Program-made: the position numbers and the translations under genes | From: Lamprobacter modestohalophilus | Lineage (GTDB): Bacteria; Pseudomonadota; Gammaproteobacteria; Chromatiales; Chromatiaceae | Assembly: GCF_016583905.1 (NCBI RefSeq) | Contig: NZ_NRRY01000038.1 | Coordinates: 1 to 49,714, forward strand | DNA: 49,714 bases | Direction: 5' to 3' | Notes under the pieces: model-generated | The model's input: only the letters and a program-made list of their open reading frames with translations | Told to the model about the DNA's origin: nothing | The model's database searches: none | Part shown: piece after piece, positions 31,912-40,051 of the stretch | Position numbering within the stretch: the first letter of the stretch is position 1 | How the letters are laid out: each line of letters starts with the position of its first letter

Positions 31912-32985
31912 ATGACTTTTGAACATGATTGTGAACGTTGCGGTCGACCATCTGCCCCCGAGAAGGAGGCGGGCCGGCTCTTCATTTGGCCACCCCTAGG
32001 GCACACGAGACAAAAACTGAGGGCGGCGCTGAAAGACAGCCCACTGACAGTCTCCGACATCTCGGGGGAACTTGGTTTGATCGTTGACTTACCCCCTGAT
32101 CGCGAGAGCCTGTTAGCCACCCTCCTTGCAGGGTGTCTGACGCGGGCGGAGATCCGTGATAGCCGCTCCCTGTTCATGGTCGGAAAAGAGGACCCAGGTC
32201 TGGCGCAGCTGGGCCAGGTAGAAAGCCTGGAGGCCTTTATCGCGCAGCGGCGGGGCCGTTGGCTGCAAGAGATGCTGCACGCCGCACGGGTGACGACCCA
32301 TTTCCAACCGATCTTCCATGTCGCCGCTCCGGATCGGGTCTTTGCTCATGAATGCCTGCTGCGCGGAATCGACGAGCACGGCGAGATCGTTTCCCCTGGC
32401 CTGATGTTTGAGCTTGCCATGGAGGCCGATCTGGTTTTTCCACTGGATCGCTTGGCGCGCATCACGGCCGTTCAGAATGCAGCGGCACAGGGGGTGAGTA
32501 GTCGGATCTTCATCAATTTTACGCCGGCTGCCGTGTATGACCCGATCAACTGCCTGCGTACCACCGTTGCTGCGGTCGAGAAGGCGGGGCTTCAGCGCGA
32601 GCGCATCGTCTTCGAGGTGATCGAGACCGAGCGTATCGGTGACCCCAACCACCTGGCTAATGTCCTGAGATATTACCGTGACGCGGGTTTCAAGGTGGCA
32701 CTCGATGATCTCGGCGGCGGCTATGCTGGGCTTGGCCTACTGCCGAGTCTGAGTCCCGACTTCGTCAAGCTGGATCGCTCGCTGATCGATGGGGTGAGCG
32801 GCAACCGGATTCAGTCGGTGGTGATCGAGCGCGTCACGCAAATGGCACACGACCTCGGCATTGAGGTGATCGCCGAGGGCGTCGAGCAGGCTGAGGATCT
32901 CGACTGGCTGCAGGCAAACGAGGTCGATTATGTGCAGGGTTTTCTGCTCGGCAGGCCAGCGCCAACGCCGTACTCATCGCTTTAA
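31912..32985 (+). CDS. EAL-domain protein (cyclic di-GMP phosphodiesterase-like)
   Basis: 357 residues from ATG 31912, eight bases after AAGGGG. The N-terminal 110 residues are unusual: a CxxC at the start (EHDCERCGRP) and no known sensor. The EAL domain follows from about 120. The signature is ECLLRG instead of EALLRW, but the metal and catalytic residues appear kept: FINFTP, FEVIETE, DDLGGGYAGL, FVKLDRSLI, AEGVEQ and QGFLLGRP. Degradation of cyclic di-GMP is likely but not certain. No GGDEF domain is attached. The end is convergent with the GH17-GT2 gene, 130 bases away. Confidence 0.8.
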   Translation: MTFEHDCERCGRPSAPEKEAGRLFIWPPLGHTRQKLRAALKDSPLTVSDISGELGLIVDLPPDRESLLATLLAGCLTRAEIRDSRSLFMVGKEDPGLAQLGQVESLEAFIAQRRGRWLQEMLHAARVTTHFQPIFHVAAPDRVFAHECLLRGIDEHGEIVSPGLMFELAMEADLVFPLDRLARITAVQNAAAQGVSSRIFINFTPAAVYDPINCLRTTVAAVEKAGLQRERIVFEVIETERIGDPNHLANVLRYYRDAGFKVALDDLGGGYAGLGLLPSLSPDFVKLDRSLIDGVSGNRIQSVVIERVTQMAHDLGIEVIAEGVEQAEDLDWLQANEVDYVQGFLLGRPAPTPYSSL

Positions 32986-33115
32986 GGCGAGTTTTGTCAG
33001 TTTTCTATCCTGGGTCGTCGCTGTCCCAAGGTGTCTCTTTGGTGAGCTTCTAGTGTGCTTCTAGTACCCCCTGTTGTGGCCCTTTGCGTTGGCTTGACCC
33101 TGAAGCGGGCGCCGC

Positions 33116-35761
33116 TCAGGCGCTGCTACTGCTGCTGCGCATCTCGCGCAAGGTACCAACCAGGTTTGCCGGTAGCCGCGGCAGGGCACTGATCAACGAG
33201 ACCAATATCGCCGCAGCATAAGGGACGGCCTGCACGAGCAGCACGGCCGCCCAGACCCGCACGTCGATCATATAGGCGTCCGGGCGTTGCAGCACCGCGA
33301 AGGCGCCGAGCAGAAAGGCGAACAGCAGCAGTGCCTCTTCACGCGCATCCATCAGCGCCCGGAACAGGGCCACCGACGTCGCCAGTTTCGGGGTGCGAAA
33401 GAATCCGAGCTTGCCAGAGAAGACGCCAGCCCAGCTTGCGCGGGCAATGGTATGCGAGAGCGCGAGTCCAGCCAGACCCGCAGCGAATGCCTGACGCCAG
33501 GTGGCATCGACCCGGCGCCGATAGAGCACGAAACTCTTGATCATCTTGAAGCCAAACAGCACCAGCGGGACCAGCGCGATGCTCATGTAGGGTGGCGTGA
33601 TCGTCTCCGGGGCCGCGACCATGGCGATGGTCCAGGCCAGCGCGGCGAAGTTGAACAGCAGATTGAAGCCATCCGCGAACCAGGGTAGCCAGCCGGAGAG
33701 GAAGTGCCAACGCTGACCGCTGGTGAGTCGCGTGCGACGCAGGCCGAGCAGTTCGCGGCGATGCGCGATCAAGACCCGTACCGCCCCATAGGCCCAGCGG
33801 AAACGCTGTTTCTTAAAGTCGGCGAAGGTGTCCGGGATCAGCCCGCGGCCATAGGTCGCCGGGATGTAGAGCGCCTTGTGGCCGGCTTCGAACACCCTCA
33901 GGCCAAGCTCGGCGTCTTCGGTGATACACCATTCCGACCAGCTGCCGACGGCCTCCAGCACGTTGCGCCGGATCATGGTCATGGTGCCGTGCTGAATAAT
34001 GGCGTTGCGCTCGTTGCGGGTGACCATACCGATATGGAAGAAGCCACGGTACTCGGCCAGGCACATGGCCTTGAAGGCGTTTTCCTCGCCGTCACGATAA
34101 TCCTGCGGGGCCTGGACGATGGCGACCTCGTCGTCGAAGAAGGCTGGGATCAGATCGTGCAGCCAGTTTGGGCTAACCAGATAATCAGCGTCGATGACGG
34201 CGACGATCGCGGCTTTGGGGTCGGTCTCACGCAGGGCGAAGTTCAGGGCGCCGGCCTTGAATCCGGCGAGCGGGCTGACATGGAAGAAGCGGAAACGCTG
34301 GCCGTGGGATTGGCCCTTGAGCATCAGGCGCCGGTTGAGCTGCGCGCAATGCGCACGAACCGGCTCCCAGACCGCCGGATCTTTGGTGTTGTTGTCGATC
34401 ACCAGGACCTCGAAGCGCGGGTAATTCAAGGCGGCGAGGGCGTCTAGGGTCTCGATCAGCAAGGCCGGTGGCTCGTTATAGGCGGGCACATGCAGCGACA
34501 CCATCGGCAGCCACGCATCGGGCACCTCGCGGCGCGGAAAGGCGCGCCGCCAGCGCTTGAGCCAGAGCGACTCGGCCCACTCGTGCGCCTCGGCGGAGAG
34601 CAGTATCAGCACGCCGATGCCGCCTATCAGCAGCAGCACGCCAACGACGGTGGTCAGCGGTGTCATGTATTGCTGGGTGTACTGATAGACCAGCAGGACA
34701 GCTGCGGTCGAGACCGCATAGGTGATCAGCGCGAGGAAGCCCTTGCCGGACGAGGACAGGCTCGAGCTGTCGCGGTAGAGGAGCAGCAGCAGGAGCACGG
34801 CGATGCCGACCGAGAGGGCGGCAAGCTCATGCCAGTTCGGGATGCGCACCACCGGCTGAGTGAGCGCAAACTTGGGCTCGCGCTCGGCATCATAGACGCC
34901 CCAATAGGAGCCAATGGAACCCTCGATCTTTGTCTTCCACAGCTGGTCGAAGGCCTCCATCACGTAATAGACGGTGCCTTCTTGCTCAGCGCGGGCGAGC
35001 ACGCGGCGCAGGAATCGGGTCTGATTGGCCTGTGAGGGCTCGGCACCACGATTGCGCCGCCCATGACTCGGCCAGCCGACCTCGCCGATGATGACCTCCT
35101 TATCCGGAAAGGCTTGCTGCACTTCGTCAAGCTTTTTGAAGGAGAAGTCGACGGCTTGGTCGATCGGTACCCCTTCCCAGTAGGGCAACAGATGGATGGC
35201 GATGAAATCGACATGCTCGGCCAGCTCTGGATACTTGAGCCAGACGTGCCAGGGCTCGGCGGTGCCGACTGGGATCTCGGTGAGTCGGCGGATGCGATCG
35301 AGGTCACGCATCAATTCGGAGACTTCGACGTCTTCACGCAGGATCGCCTCGTTACCGACAAAGACGCGCACGATATTCCGATGCGGCTCGCGCAGGATGT
35401 CGATCAGGCGCTCGAGCTCAGCCTGATTGGCCTTAGCATCGGGCCCGATCCAGGCGCCGAGCGAGACATTGAGTCCGTGGGCACTGGCAAGCGCAGGGAT
35501 CTGACCGAGTGGGCCATCAACCGAGTAGGTGCGGATGGCGTGGGCCTCGCCTTGCAGCAAGGAGAGGTCTTGATCGATCTCGGTGAGCGATGGATAGATG
35601 CGCCGTTGGGGGTCCTGGTCGGCGCGCATCGGTTGGAAGGAATAGCCTTGGATACGGGTCGGCCAAGGCGGCTCAACCGAAGGCTGGTTCATCATCGCCC
35701 AGAGCGCGACGCTCAAGCCAGCGATGAGTAGCGGGATGACGATGGAGAGTGTGCGGTGCAT
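33116..35761 (-). CDS. GH17-GT2 membrane protein, beta-glucan synthase-like (NdvC/NdvB-related)
   Basis: 881 residues. After an N-terminal anchor (LSIVIPLLIAGLSVALWAM) comes a GH17 domain facing the periplasm, with VGNEAIL (Glu138, acid/base) and GEVGWPSHG (Glu227, nucleophile). Three membrane segments (about 305-400) lead to a GT2 catalytic domain: LHVPAYNEPP, IDADYLV (DxD), TEDAELGL and KKQRFRWAYG (QxxRW). Further helices close the protein. GT2 would polymerise glucose and GH17 rearrange or cyclise beta-1,3/1,6 chains, as in rhizobial cyclic glucan synthesis. It starts three bases after the Tat-signal gene, in one operon with the GMC oxidoreductase. Confidence 0.88.
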   Translation of the reverse strand: MHRTLSIVIPLLIAGLSVALWAMMNQPSVEPPWPTRIQGYSFQPMRADQDPQRRIYPSLTEIDQDLSLLQGEAHAIRTYSVDGPLGQIPALASAHGLNVSLGAWIGPDAKANQAELERLIDILREPHRNIVRVFVGNEAILREDVEVSELMRDLDRIRRLTEIPVGTAEPWHVWLKYPELAEHVDFIAIHLLPYWEGVPIDQAVDFSFKKLDEVQQAFPDKEVIIGEVGWPSHGRRNRGAEPSQANQTRFLRRVLARAEQEGTVYYVMEAFDQLWKTKIEGSIGSYWGVYDAEREPKFALTQPVVRIPNWHELAALSVGIAVLLLLLLYRDSSSLSSSGKGFLALITYAVSTAAVLLVYQYTQQYMTPLTTVVGVLLLIGGIGVLILLSAEAHEWAESLWLKRWRRAFPRREVPDAWLPMVSLHVPAYNEPPALLIETLDALAALNYPRFEVLVIDNNTKDPAVWEPVRAHCAQLNRRLMLKGQSHGQRFRFFHVSPLAGFKAGALNFALRETDPKAAIVAVIDADYLVSPNWLHDLIPAFFDDEVAIVQAPQDYRDGEENAFKAMCLAEYRGFFHIGMVTRNERNAIIQHGTMTMIRRNVLEAVGSWSEWCITEDAELGLRVFEAGHKALYIPATYGRGLIPDTFADFKKQRFRWAYGAVRVLIAHRRELLGLRRTRLTSGQRWHFLSGWLPWFADGFNLLFNFAALAWTIAMVAAPETITPPYMSIALVPLVLFGFKMIKSFVLYRRRVDATWRQAFAAGLAGLALSHTIARASWAGVFSGKLGFFRTPKLATSVALFRALMDAREEALLLFAFLLGAFAVLQRPDAYMIDVRVWAAVLLVQAVPYAAAILVSLISALPRLPANLVGTLREMRSSSSSA

Positions 35762-35764
35762 CGC

Positions 35765-36310
35765 CTAGGACTCTGGGGCTAAGGCGGCGAGCGCGTAGAG
35801 TCGAGCTTCACTGGGGGCGAGCAGCCAGCCATCGACGGATAGCAGCGTTGGGATGCTGACATATTCGTGCTGGATCAGGGCGGTGAGAGCCTGCTGCAGC
35901 GCGATCCTGTCGGTCGGCACCGGGCGCTGTTGGGCATTCAGCGCGGCGAGCAGCTGATCGATGAGTCGGCTCACATCCTGCTCCTGCGGATGGTCGGCGA
36001 GATAGCGCTGACCGAGGCGGCCGGCGGCGACTGGGTCGCTCAGCGTGGCGAGCAGTGCGTTCGGGCTGATCGCCGGGGGCGCGGCAGCTTCGGCGCCCGC
36101 TGCGAGGCCGATAGCGCTGCTGGGGCTCGCTGAGGGTGTTGAAGTGAACGCCGAGCTTGCGGCGCGCGCGCCTAGCGGAAGCGAGAGCAGTCCGAGCACC
36201 AGGCCGATGAAGGTGCGACGGTCGCGTCTGGCGAGCGAATCGCTTGCGCCGATTGCTGTTCGGGTTGCTAGTCCGGTCGCTTTTGATCTTGGCCCAGAGG
36301 CGATGCTCAT
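35765..36310 (-). CDS. Tat-signal small subunit-like protein
   Basis: 181 residues. A twin-arginine signal (LARRDRRTFIGLVLGLLSLP) precedes a low-complexity Ala/Ser/Pro linker and a helical C-terminal domain. It overlaps the GMC oxidoreductase stop by four bases (ATGA), so they are coupled. The layout matches the small subunit 3 of gluconate or sorbitol dehydrogenases, whose Tat signal carries the flavin subunit across the membrane, but no cofactor motif is visible here and the match is by context only. Confidence 0.6.
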   Translation of the reverse strand: MSIASGPRSKATGLATRTAIGASDSLARRDRRTFIGLVLGLLSLPLGARAASSAFTSTPSASPSSAIGLAAGAEAAAPPAISPNALLATLSDPVAAGRLGQRYLADHPQEQDVSRLIDQLLAALNAQQRPVPTDRIALQQALTALIQHEYVSIPTLLSVDGWLLAPSEARLYALAALAPES

Positions 36311-37917
36311 GCCGATTGTTGCTCAAGGTGGTCGGCGAGCCGATAGGCGAGCGCCAGGATGTTCAGCGTTGGGTTGGCTGAGCCGCAGGTCGGGAACAAC
36401 GAGGAGCCGGCGATGTAGAGATTGTCGATACCATGTACCCGGCAATGTCGATCGGTTACCCCGCGCTTGGGATCATCGCTCATGCGGGTGGTGCCCATGT
36501 GATGGCTCCCGCCCGAGACCCGCGGCTCCCAGCGCCCATCGTCTGGCAACCGCGGCCGCATGCGGCCGATGCCGGTCGCGCTCAATTCGCGGCCGAGCGC
36601 ATGGATGTTGGCGATCAGGCTGCGTCGATCCTGTTCGGTTAGCTTCCAGTCGAGCCGCGTTCGGCGCAGCCCCAAGGCATCGCGCTCGTCGCTGAGCGTC
36701 ACGCGACTGTCGAGGTTGGGCACTTGCTCGCAGGCGCAGCCAATCCCCATGCGCACCCCGAGGCCGTTGCTGGGTTGCTGAGCGTTGCCCAGTTGCTGAG
36801 CGTTGCCTTTGGCCTCGCGCTCAAGGCTAGTGCGGTGGGTGTCACTCAGCGTTGAGGGATCGGTCAGGAAGGGGCGTGCAGCGGCAAGCATGTTGCGCGG
36901 ACTGACGGTCGCTGGATCGGCCGTTGCCACCGAATCGGGTTCAAGCTCGGGGCCGAGGGTTTCGATGACCGACATGGTGAAGGAGGCCGATAACATCTGC
37001 TCGCGGCGCAAGAAGTCTCCTCGCGGGATGTAGCAGACCCTTGCGGTGCGTCCGTCGAATCGGACCTGTTCGCGGTAGATCCGTGGTAGTCGGCTGAGAT
37101 CGGCGATGACGATCTCGGCAAAGCCGCCGAGGTGCGGATGCTCCATGAAGCAGCGCCCGACCATATCGTTCTGGTTGCCAAGCCCGGTCGGCATCACATC
37201 GTTGGAGAGCAGCAGCAGACGCGCGTTCTCGATGCCGCCGGCAGCCAGCACATAGCGTTTGGCATGCACCTGGTGGCGGCGACCGCTGAGCGTCTGAATC
37301 TGCAGGTGATCGACCGCCCGCGCTGAGGGCAGGGCGCTGATCCGAGTCAGGTTGCTGTGCAGCAGGACGCGAATCTGATCGGCCCGCTCGAGTTCGCCGC
37401 GATAACGCTCGCCGAACCGAGTCGGTGGGCTGTACTGGAAGAAGCGCGTCATGAACCGGCCGGCGCGCCAATCGACCATCGGCTCGCCGGTCGCCTTTGC
37501 CCAGTAGTCGCCGTTCTCATACTGTGCCGGGGCCGTCTCGACCGCCGTGCTCGCGGTCTCCCAATAGGGGTCCAGCTCCTCGCGGCCAAATGGCCAGCCG
37601 CTTAGCGGAATCCAGTCGCGCTGCTCGAAATCGATCGGGTCCAGCGGTCGACAGAATCCACCCCAGTGGCCTGAGGAACCGCCGAAATAGCGCAGCCGCG
37701 AACTGCTGAGCGGATACTCGATGCCGGGGGTCTCGCCTTGATACAGGTCTTGGGTCTCGGCCTCGGGGCTGAGGCCGCCCGATTCGATCAGGCAGACGCT
37801 GGTTTTGGCATTGGCGAGCCGGCGGGCGAGGCTGATGCCAGCGGGCCCTGCGCCAATGATGGCGAGATCGGCCTCAATGCGGCTGTTGTCGTCGAGATGG
37901 CGAGCGTCGATGAGCAC
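36307..37917 (-). CDS. GMC-family FAD oxidoreductase
   Basis: 536 residues. The N-terminal FAD motif is DLAIIGAGPAGISLARRLAN, followed by RYFGGSSGHWGGFCRPLD, a second flavin contact. The C-terminus has GGSHHMGTTRMSDDP with the GMC His, and LYIAGSSLFPTCGSANPTLN. Such enzymes oxidise sugar or alcohol hydroxyls. No own signal peptide is seen; export could be through the following Tat-signal partner. It is the first gene of a three-gene minus-strand operon. A short repeat of GNAQQ codons lies near residue 375. The start at 37917 is an ATG and the 300 bases before it hold no recognisable gene. Confidence 0.87.
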   Translation of the reverse strand: MLIDARHLDDNSRIEADLAIIGAGPAGISLARRLANAKTSVCLIESGGLSPEAETQDLYQGETPGIEYPLSSSRLRYFGGSSGHWGGFCRPLDPIDFEQRDWIPLSGWPFGREELDPYWETASTAVETAPAQYENGDYWAKATGEPMVDWRAGRFMTRFFQYSPPTRFGERYRGELERADQIRVLLHSNLTRISALPSARAVDHLQIQTLSGRRHQVHAKRYVLAAGGIENARLLLLSNDVMPTGLGNQNDMVGRCFMEHPHLGGFAEIVIADLSRLPRIYREQVRFDGRTARVCYIPRGDFLRREQMLSASFTMSVIETLGPELEPDSVATADPATVSPRNMLAAARPFLTDPSTLSDTHRTSLEREAKGNAQQLGNAQQPSNGLGVRMGIGCACEQVPNLDSRVTLSDERDALGLRRTRLDWKLTEQDRRSLIANIHALGRELSATGIGRMRPRLPDDGRWEPRVSGGSHHMGTTRMSDDPKRGVTDRHCRVHGIDNLYIAGSSLFPTCGSANPTLNILALAYRLADHLEQQSA

Positions 37918-38218
37918 GCGGGTGAATCGCTCCGGGCTGGGTCAAAAGTCGGTTGACCTTTCAGCTCGCGTGCCTTTCAGGGGGCAGGGCAAATCTGCTG
38001 GCGAGGTCTTCGCGCACCTCGTCAGGGCCACTGCACCTGTATCGATACCAGCGATATGCCAGCTATGGATTGGCGATTGCCGGTGACGGGGCGAGCTTAC
38101 TCAGCGTCATCCGAAAACGACTCAGAGGAGCAAAAGGGCTACCCAAAGTCGTACGAGGCAACTTAAGAGTAGCGCATTCGCCCTACAGATTGCGCGCAAA
38201 TTTGCTGCTCAGCCGATT
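37918..38218. other. 301 bases without a recognised gene, upstream of the GMC operon
   Basis: A plus-strand frame (37953-38267) runs through but continues into msrAB antisense sequence and shows no family features. I see no clear promoter motif for the minus-strand operon and no strong hairpin for the msrA-side. Confidence 0.35.
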
Positions 38219-39529
38219 TCAATCCGCGTCTGGGACGAAACTCAGCACATTGCCGTTGATGCAGTAGCGCTTGCCGGTAGGCGGCGGGCCATCATCGAAG
38301 ACGTGGCCGAGGTGGATGCCAGAGCTGGCGCTGCGCACCTCGGTGCGGCGCATGCCGTAGGCGTTGTCTTCGTGATAGGTCAGGGCACCTTCAACCGGGT
38401 TGAAGAAGCTCGGCCAGCCGCTCTTGCTCTCGAATTTGGTATCGCTACGAAACAAGGGAGCGCCGGTGATCGGGTCGACGAAGACGCCGGGACGCTTTTC
38501 ATCGAGATGCGAGCCGGTGAAGGCGCGCTCGGTGCCTTGCTCGAAGGCGATGCGCTGCTGCTCTGGAGTTAGGATCTGGAAGCCGAGCCACTGCCAGAAG
38601 CGCTCCTTGTCACCCTTGTAGCCGGTGTAGCGCGAGATCTCCTTGCCGTCCTCGAACAGCACCATGGTCGGGGTGGCGAACAGATCCTTCTCTAGCGTCC
38701 AACCTTCGGGTGGGCGCGGATTCAGGGTCGAGATCACCGGCACCTCCGAGGACCAGCCATCCAGCACCTCGGTGCGGAACTGTTGACAGAAGGGGCAGTC
38801 CTCGGCCTCGAAGACGATCAGCTGGCGCTCGGCGTTGAGCGCCTTGGCGTCGAGCCGTGGCGATGGCTGAGTCCGCGCCGCCTGATCCGCTGGACCTGCG
38901 GCAGCACCGGGGTAGGCGACCTGAGTGCCACCGAGACCGCAGTAGCCATCCGGATTCTTCACCAGATAGTCTTGATGGTAGGTCTCGGCGCGATTGTAGT
39001 GGCGAAGCGGGGCGATCTCGGTGGTGATCGGGCCTAAACCGGCGGCGCTCAGCGCTTGCTGATAGGCGTCGCGGGTCTCGAGGGCGACGGCACGTTGCGC
39101 CTCGCTGTTGAAGTAGATCGCGCTGCGGTAGTTGCTGCCGACATCATTGCCCTGGCGGTCGCCTTGGGTCGGATTATGGTTCTCCCAGAAGCCGATCAAC
39201 ACCCGCTCGAGGCTGACCTGCTCGGGGTCGAAGGTCACCTTGATGACCTCGGCATGATTGCGCTCATCGCTTTTGCCGCGCTGGATGCGCTTCTCGAGGT
39301 TGAGCACCTCGCGATAGCTGGTGCGCTCGGCATCGCCACCGGCGTAGCCGGATTCGACATCCAACACGCCCGGGATCTCAGACAGGCGTTTCTCGGCGCC
39401 CCAGAAGCAGCCCATGCCGAGGACAATGGAGTCGGTTGCGGCTAGGGCTTGGAACGGCAGGATAGCGAAGAGGGCGGTTAAGAAGGTGGCGGAGAGGACA
39501 GCGGTCAACGAACGGAAAGGTGGGTGCAT
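38219..39529 (-). CDS. msrAB: MsrA-thioredoxin-MsrB fusion, exported methionine sulfoxide reductase
   Basis: 436 residues from ATG 39529. A signal peptide (ending ..FQALA, cleavage before ATDS) predicts a periplasmic or secreted protein. The MsrA domain has GMGCFWGAEK with catalytic Cys41. A thioredoxin-like domain follows with EDCPFCQQF. The MsrB domain has SKSGWPSFFNP, SGIHLGHVFDDG and RYCINGNVL with its catalytic Cys. Together they repair both stereo-forms of oxidised methionine, with the thioredoxin part as reductant path. Neisseria PilB has the order thioredoxin-MsrA-MsrB; here thioredoxin is in the middle. The frame runs upstream to 39607 but those residues are not signal-like. Confidence 0.9.
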   Translation of the reverse strand: MHPPFRSLTAVLSATFLTALFAILPFQALAATDSIVLGMGCFWGAEKRLSEIPGVLDVESGYAGGDAERTSYREVLNLEKRIQRGKSDERNHAEVIKVTFDPEQVSLERVLIGFWENHNPTQGDRQGNDVGSNYRSAIYFNSEAQRAVALETRDAYQQALSAAGLGPITTEIAPLRHYNRAETYHQDYLVKNPDGYCGLGGTQVAYPGAAAGPADQAARTQPSPRLDAKALNAERQLIVFEAEDCPFCQQFRTEVLDGWSSEVPVISTLNPRPPEGWTLEKDLFATPTMVLFEDGKEISRYTGYKGDKERFWQWLGFQILTPEQQRIAFEQGTERAFTGSHLDEKRPGVFVDPITGAPLFRSDTKFESKSGWPSFFNPVEGALTYHEDNAYGMRRTEVRSASSGIHLGHVFDDGPPPTGKRYCINGNVLSFVPDAD

Positions 39530-39706
39530 GAGGTTTAGGGCCTGATCTGAACGAAGCTGACGCCTATGACCAGCGGGAGGGTCGAGTTGTTTCATCGCCC
39601 GCCGCATCGCCTTTGCCAGGTTGCGCCTCCCAGTCGTCCAGGTCGCGGATAAATTGTCAGCGTGCTGTCCCGAGCAAGGTGATCGGCAAGGTACTGTTCC
39701 AGCCGG

Positions 39707-39937
39707 CTATGCAGCCTCATGTAATCGGGCGTCCAACTCGGCGCGCAGGGCTAGGAAGTGTTGGTAATCGTTCGCCCATTCGGTGGCCTCGGCGGTGTCG
39801 CCTGCCTCACCCCGGGTGTAGCGGTCAAAGAACGCCTCCGACTCCAAATGGGCTTCAGCCTCGTAGCGTGCCAAACGCTTGGTAACCGCGATTAGTGCAT
39901 CGACGGGTGATTCATAGCGGATACTCTGTTTGCGCAT
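39707..39937 (-). CDS. Small toxin-antitoxin-like protein of unknown function
   Basis: 76 residues from ATG 39937, six bases after AGGAG; upstream Mets add unconserved residues. It reads MRKQSIRYESPVDALIAVTK.. with a long amphipathic helix (YEAEAHLESEAFFDRYTRGE) and looks like the small antitoxin or antitoxin-like proteins found beside toxins in Chromatiales. I do not see a partner: the 177 bases downstream hold only short frames (..LEQYLADHLARDSTLTI..) without a start. It may be an orphan. Confidence 0.5.
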   Translation of the reverse strand: MRKQSIRYESPVDALIAVTKRLARYEAEAHLESEAFFDRYTRGEAGDTAEATEWANDYQHFLALRAELDARLHEAA

Positions 39938-40051
39938 CGCATGCTCCTCATGTCGAACTTGTCTCTCCGGCAGGCAAACCGGCAGGTGTGGCGTTTTCAC
40001 TAGCCGAGCTCACCGTCTGACAACGCAAGCTCGGCCGTAACGCATCCCTGC

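Noticed and set aside
31555-31926. 123-codon minus-strand gene
   Set aside because: Arg-rich, no ribosome site, overlaps the start of the EAL gene and contains a dispersed repeat.
37953-38267. 104-codon plus-strand gene upstream of the GMC operon
   Set aside because: No ribosome site, no known family, and its end runs antisense into msrAB.
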